This document shows positions 58,268 through 64,000 of a stretch of 64,000 bases of DNA, one piece after another (within the stretch, counting starts at the first letter, position 1; each line of letters begins with the position of its first letter). The translations under genes and the position numbers were made by a program. The DNA is taken from positions 64,645,953 to 64,709,952 of the forward strand of contig CM049311.1 in assembly GCA_026874595.1 (NCBI GenBank). The letters run 5' to 3'. Origin of the DNA: Sipunculus nudus (taxonomy: Eukaryota > Annelida > Sipuncula > Golfingiida > Sipunculidae). The notes below the pieces were generated by a model. The model was not told where the DNA came from. It saw nothing but the letters and a program-made list of their open reading frames with translations, and did not search any database.

Positions 58268-58458
58268 AGACATCAGGCCTACTACCCGTCAGCTATCAGT
58301 ATTTGGACTCGCTGGCCTACGGCCAGGACTGTTCCGGCCTCCTCATTCTTCTGCGTACATTTGAATGATGCAGACGTCTGGTCAGCACTAGGTTTAGTCA
58401 TTTAGACGTGTTAAGGGGCTAAAGTATAATCGACATAAGGCGAAGTTCAGTAGTCTGC
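58268..58458 (+). repeat. Third copy of the ~240-bp repeat
   Basis: It starts 'agacatcaggcctactaccc' like 50819. It lacks the 'ccactaatgccacccctatt' stretch and a later 'gggccactggccgg' stretch, and it ends 'cgaagttcagtagtct' as unit 1 does at about 50814. It is therefore dispersed as well as tandem. Confidence 0.85.
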
Positions 58459-61260
58459 CGCGACCCTTCTAGCTCCCTGTTTATCACGTGTAAATATCAG
58501 ACTGGCAGTATAATATAAAGGACAGATATTTCGGCTACTTGGTAATTTAAACCTAAAATTCTGTGTTGTTTTCTATTATCTATGGGAAAAATCCTACAGC
58601 GTCATAGGCCTGATTGTAATCGAATTGATTATTAATTCCATTTGTTATTCGCTAAAGGAAAGGATTTACAGAGGAGTGAAGGGAATGGAAGGATACTGGG
58701 TCGCAGGAGGATGTTTTATTAAAAGAAATCCGGAAATCATCTTTGATGGGGGAAAGGTCTACGTAAATTTGAACAGAAAGATGGAGGGCATAGTGGGGAC
58801 AGGTTAATATAACTATAAGTTGTTCTGTGATATTGCATTTTTTCGTATTTTGAATTTTGGATACGCGCATAATATGCATCTGATAACTTTGATATTTTAA
58901 AGAAAATATCCAAATGTTACACCCTGAGAAATGTCAAGGGAATTATTTTTTCACTCCCAGTGTCTAATATCCCGATGAATGTATAAATCCAATAACACAA
59001 TGAAGCATGATGGACTCCTTAACTGCATCTTTAGTGACTGGCGCAATGTGGACAAAAAAAAATATTGCGTCGATACTTCAATAGTCCGACTTGATAAAAC
59101 GAAGGGCGGAGTGAGTTCTCTCAGCTGTGACATGCATTGGCAGCAACCGTTGTATGAAAATTACACAGAACTATATAGTGAGGTTGGGAAACATATGACC
59201 ATGCATCTGACTGGGTACGCTTCAAAGTTTGTCAAAGCGTTCTTGATATGCTTTGTTCTAGTGACCAGTGACGAGGGACTTAGCAGGTCATGATGGTAGT
59301 ACCAGAGGATGGCTTTTTCTGTATCTGAATCATCGCAAGTTTCTGCCGATTGTCAGAAATCAATAGCACAGCCTTGACTGCATTTTTGTTCATTCGCGTG
59401 AATCTTTCATTCAGTTACTACACGAAATTGTCGAGGAATGGGGCGCCGGAATAGTTTTTTTCTGCAGAGTACTGAATTAAACAGTTGAAGGCTCAGACGG
59501 GATGCGGTTCATGAAGTGTGTATTTGTGTCCTGTAAACTTTGCCATTCTGATACATTTTTAAGAGAAAATTACAAATTTTAAAGAATAAAAAAATATTAA
59601 AGAGAAAGCACTTCTAGACTCACCTTCCATCCAAATTTATTTACAGCAAGCAGCACTAGTGGATTGGTTGTTTGATGTCATTTGCACAGCTGAAATATAT
59701 TTGTACCGCATCTACATCCTTGAAATTAGCAACTCAAATAGAATTTGACAAACTAACGAAAAGATCGATATGGATGTTTTGTGCAGATATACTGAACCGC
59801 TACGCGGGCAAGACAACTTTTTTCACAAGTCCGAATTCCGGATACATATCCGCTTCACAAGCATGATCACGCGCCTTTTTGTTGAAAAAATCTTTATTTA
59901 CAAGATTAAACTTCCAAATATAAAAGTTCCCCACACTAACCGCGAATTCCAGAACGTATATTCTAGCTACGACACCGTCATTTGTCATGTATACATTTAC
60001 TAGTTGCGAAAGTTGACGTCATCCCGGGCTTAATGTATGTTATGGTTACAGAACAGACGTTAATGTATACAAACAAGTGATATAATGGTCCTGGTTGTGT
60101 TTGCATTCCATGCCCACTGATTTTAAACTTCATTGACAATTTGACAGCTGTTTAAATTGTGCGCCTAAAAGAGATGTAGAAAACAACTGGTACAATGCAG
60201 CCAATCACAGACGCCAGCTCAGGGGGAAATCCATTCAGTTAAATTATGTTGAAATAAAGCCATTTCAAATATCAGTCAAGCTATCCATTATTTTATGGTA
60301 ATGGGCTTAAATAACTATTTAACAACTGTTAGTCAATTTATTTGGTTATGTAAAAACAATTAAATACCTTGCATATCATAGTCACAGATAGTCACTCAAT
60401 GATGTATGCGAGCGATTACTTGGTCAAAGTCCAAGCTAATATTCTTGAAATTAAAAATCTCCAAAACAAACAACTAAAATTTTTAAAAATTATGATGTTA
60501 TTGAGAATTATTTTTTTTAAGAAAGTCCACTTTAATGAAGAATATGAATAAAGACGACATAAGAGCCTTGGTTCTCAAACTATTAGACAAGATTAAACTG
60601 TAGTGTTCCTTTGGCTGAAGAGCGAATACCCTTGCAGGCAAACCTATCGATCGGTCTGACAAAAAATAGAAACAGGAAAACCCTGAAAACCATAATTTTA
60701 TGTCTTAAAAGTACAAATGAGGGAAGCAAACGTGTATAAGTATACGTGATACATTTTAGAAAGCTGTATGTGCTAAAATGTTTATCCAAAGTAAATAATG
60801 TACATTTGTATAAAAAAAAGACACGTATAGAATGGTGTAATTTGGGGAACATACATATTTTGGGAAATAATGCAAAACCGCTCTTTTAGTTGTTGGGTAG
60901 GAAAATATGAGCGAACAGAGTTTTATTCAAATGTACGCCATTCCGCACACTGGGCCATCACCTGGAGCGAAAACACAAATTTTATCTATCGAAAATGTAG
61001 TGTAAATGACATTACGAAAAAATATATGGGATATTTTTCATACAAATGCTTGCAGTGGTACAGAAATTTTTGCACAACGTTGAAATGCACCATGTTTAGA
61101 AGAATCGAAAAACGCTTATTAGCAGTGACAATCATTTGGGACGGCATAAATATAATAACATTTTGAGAAAACTACACATTTAATAATGATTACAATACAA
61201 GTCTGTAGCATATTCTCATTTTTGGGAAACTTATCAATGGGCAAGACAGGGCACCGAGTC
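58459..61260. other. Region with no gene recognised
   Basis: Frames of 60-104 codons (for example 58979-59293 plus, 60870-61166 plus, 60583-60852 minus) have no recognised domain and no supporting splice sites. They are not called as genes. Confidence 0.4.
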
Positions 61261-64000
61261 TTTTTTTAGTACATTTATTGGAAACAAAAACAAACATACA
61301 TTTCACAGAAACATTGAAAAGTGCATATACATATAACATTGACAATACATATATATTACAAAAACACAGTACACTTATTGTACAAAATAATTTTCATGTC
61401 TATGATTCATTTAGTCTTAAACTAACTTTTGTCTAATCTTCTGTTAATTTTCTCCATTAGACTTCCCCATTTTACTTGATGTATGTGGAATTTAACATTT
61501 TTTGTAGCTATCCTCTTTTCTATATCACAGATATTATTTACAAATTTTAAGGCTTCTTCTGTACTAGGAAGTTTTAACTTGCATCGCACAGATACAGATA
61601 TTTCTTAACAACAAGTATTGTAATATTCAACATTGTGAATCACTATTGTTAAATATGACATCCTTCAATCCAAAACTGCATGAACCGATTTCTTCAGGGA
61701 TCAAATTATAAATATTAAGCCAAATATCCACTACTTTTGTGCATGACCAAAACAAATGTCTGACTGTTTCCGTTTCTACTTTACAAAAGGTGCATCTATC
61801 ATCTATTCGTTTCTTAATTTTGACTAGAAATGGCGTCTCTGAAGTAAACGGTATTGAAAAAATCTGAGTTTACTGTCTATGGTCGTGACATATAACTGTT
61901 TAAATGACCGTTGTACGTAATTCTTTTCAGTACCAAGTTCTGATTTCCAGGACTCATACATGTTTAATGGTTCTTTGCAGACACCTTGCATGACTTATGA
62001 CGTATACATGTTTTGTGAAATTTTTAAAGCTATTAAGTTTCTGAGTTAAGGATTTACATTAAATACCTGTATTGATTACACTTTGTAAGTTTCTTACAAA
62101 TTGCTTCCATTCCACTAGTATCGCCATTATCAAACTATTATATGCTAAAAAGTTAACACTACAGGCGTAATCATTACACATTTTTTTCATATGACAGCAA
62201 TGTGGATCCTTCATCATCATACATATGTGTAATATGTTGCAAATTCTTCATCCCTTGCTCTGCCATTGACTTATAAAATATAACTTTTTTTTATCAATTT
62301 TTATATGGGAGTTGTACCAGAGAGGTTGCTCATTAATATTTATATTCTCTAATGGAAGGAAATTAAATTTTGCCCAGCTGATGAGTATATCTTTCCAAAA
62401 GGGGTTACATTGAGATACAATTTTACACATATCCTCAACACTTACATTGCCATTTAGTATATGTATTGCCTTTGATTTTAACTTACCAAAAACAAGGTAA
62501 CTCAATGATTTTAATTGATCTCCTTCGAAAAACCTTTTGATCCATTCAACCTTAAGTGATAGGTTTTTCTTTTAAATTAATCATATTTAATCCTCCTTTA
62601 TCTTTGGGACTATACATTAAATTTCTATTTATCTGTGCTTCCATTCCAAATAAAACGAAACATCATAGAATTTATTTTTTTTGTAAAATTCTTTGGAGGG
62701 GCTTGGATGCACAGTCATTACATATATCAATTGTGAAATAACTTGTGATTTTAATAATAAAATTTTACCATACGGTGTCAATATCCTTTTTGACCAGGAT
62801 TTTAAAATATTTATTGTTTATTATAGTTCATGTCTATCATCATTTGCCAATTATCTGTTATCATAATTCCTAATACTGATATTGGTTGCTCTGTCCATTT
62901 TATTCCCATTTTAATGATTTCTTGTTTATCTATCACTTCATATGTTTCTACAAGTGGTTTGATAGAAGTTTTTTCTTTATTAATTCTTAAACCTGACATC
63001 ATGTAAAAAAAATTCAATGGGTAAGCCGTCAGTACCCGGAGTTTTATTTTTGGAAAAGGTTTTCATAATATTTATTATTTCTTCCTCTGTAACATCTCTG
63101 TCACACCAACCTATACTATCCTCCATAATCTTATTTATACCATCTGTTAATAACGGTTAAGTATCTTCCATAAACCATTCAACACCCTCAGATAGATATA
63201 GTTTTTCATAATATTTCTTCATTTCCTCTAAAATATCTTTTGTTTTATCAACATCTGTGCCTTCAGATGTACGGAGTTTATTTAATGCACTTTTTGTTAA
63301 AGTTTCTTTTTTTTCTAAATCGAGGAAATATTTCGATGGTTTTTCTCCTTCTTCATACCAGGTTACCCTGCTTCTGATTATTGCCCCTGTTGTTTTCTTA
63401 TCTGTAAGTTTTTCTAATTCATTTTTTTGTTAATTGTATTTTGTAGTAGATTCAGAACCTCCGTCCTGCATAACTGACAAGAGTAATACCATTTCTTTCT
63501 CTATATTTTAAATCTGATTTTCACGTGTACGTTTCTGTCTTGCCGAATATTCAATAGAGACTTTCATACATTTCAATGTATCCCTTAAAAGACTAGGGTT
63601 TGCGGTTGGGTTTTCTTCTAAAACTAATTTAATATTATATTTTATTAATTCTATGTATTCTTCATCATCTAACAGTGAACAATTTAATTTCCAGAATCCT
63701 GGTCCTCTGGGGTTGGTTGTTGTTTTGACTGAAATTTGAACTGCCAGGTGATCAGTTTTATAACTACTTTGTATTTCTGTATGACATATAAAATCTCAAA
63801 GTTCTTGTGACGTTAGGAAGAAACCTAACCTGCTTTGAACTTTTGTAGGGTTTTCCCCGACTCCATGTATATTGTTTTAAGTTGGGATGCTGTTTTCTCC
63901 AAATATCTTTCATCTTTTAATCATCACACCATTGTTTTAAAACTGTTCTTGAATGTTTATGAGTTAATATCTTGCTTCCAAACTTATCTTTATCATTATC
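61261..64000 (-). pseudogene. LINE: endonuclease, RT remains and zinc-knuckle, decayed
   Basis: The minus strand reads, from the window edge, 'DIWRKQHPNLKQYTW' (about 63900-63855), the APE-type endonuclease signature; 'KTFSKNKTPGTDGLPIEFF' (about 63070-63010), the start of the RT; 'MMSGLRINKEKTS' and 'IKWTEQPISVLGIM' (62870-63000), after the catalytic centre; 'RFIWNGS' (about 62650); and 'DRCTFCKVETETVRHLFWSC' (about 61795), the C-terminal knuckle. The RT start runs almost straight into the post-catalytic segment, so the palm with its catalytic Asp pair has been deleted. There are several frameshifts. It continues beyond the window. Same family as 48505-50345. Confidence 0.87.

Noticed and set aside
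58979-59293. 104-codon plus-strand ORF as a gene
   Set aside because: No recognisable motif, no splice support and no repeat in the window.

Overview
This is animal nuclear DNA, most likely from a bivalve mollusc. It is AT-rich, holds one recognisable cellular coding exon, and is full of transposons. The repeat style fits bivalves: non-autonomous elements with a terminal hairpin, a GTCC/GTCT-type microsatellite, a tandem core and a 3' hairpin followed by CTTGT resemble the pearl/Helentron-type elements known from oysters, clams and mussels. A DIRS element and degraded non-LTR elements are also present. No species can be named from the sequence alone.

Layout. 1-6.7 kb: fragments and one complete copy (711-3044) of a hairpin-ended element, here called family H1, followed by a tandem array of ~335-bp units (family E2). 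7.4-16.2 kb: a second H1 element (8037-16166) that contains, one inside the other, an E3 element, an E2 element and another E3 element. It also carries a solo LTR and a 45-bp micro-palindrome. 17.7-23.0 kb: a nearly full-length but decayed DIRS retrotransposon on the minus strand, with Gag, RT, RNase H and tyrosine recombinase remains, inverted terminal repeats and an internal complementary region. 23.4-28.2 kb: a mirror image of the 10.1-16.0 kb stack (E3 containing E2 containing E3). The DIRS therefore lies between two large inverted composite repeats.

28-32 kb: the single confident cellular coding region, an extended short-chain dehydrogenase (DFR/aldehyde-reductase-like) in one uninterrupted minus-strand exon with a splice acceptor just before its ATG. 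A Tigger-like element sits in the upstream, minisatellite-like DNA. 33-45 kb: more hairpin-ended elements (E2b), a 765-bp inverted-repeat MITE and a hAT-like element (40223-45131) full of other insertions. 48.5-50.3 kb and 61.3-64 kb: 3' parts of two LINEs of one family on the minus strand, both decayed. 53.8-57.6 kb: an element with CACTCTAAG termini that contains plausible splice sites of a small, apparently non-coding transcript.

The most interesting signal is a 12-14 bp perfect palindrome, AGGTGGCGCCACCT and close variants. It recurs at least 25 times and is shared by three otherwise different repeat families (H1, E2, E3). Nearly every nested insertion whose host junction can be read lies 5-18 bp from such a box, in the T-rich tract next to it. 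This suggests that the box and T-tract act as a self-carried landing site that drives the nesting. All structural claims come from reading the sequence by eye; alignments, copy counts and database searches were not run.
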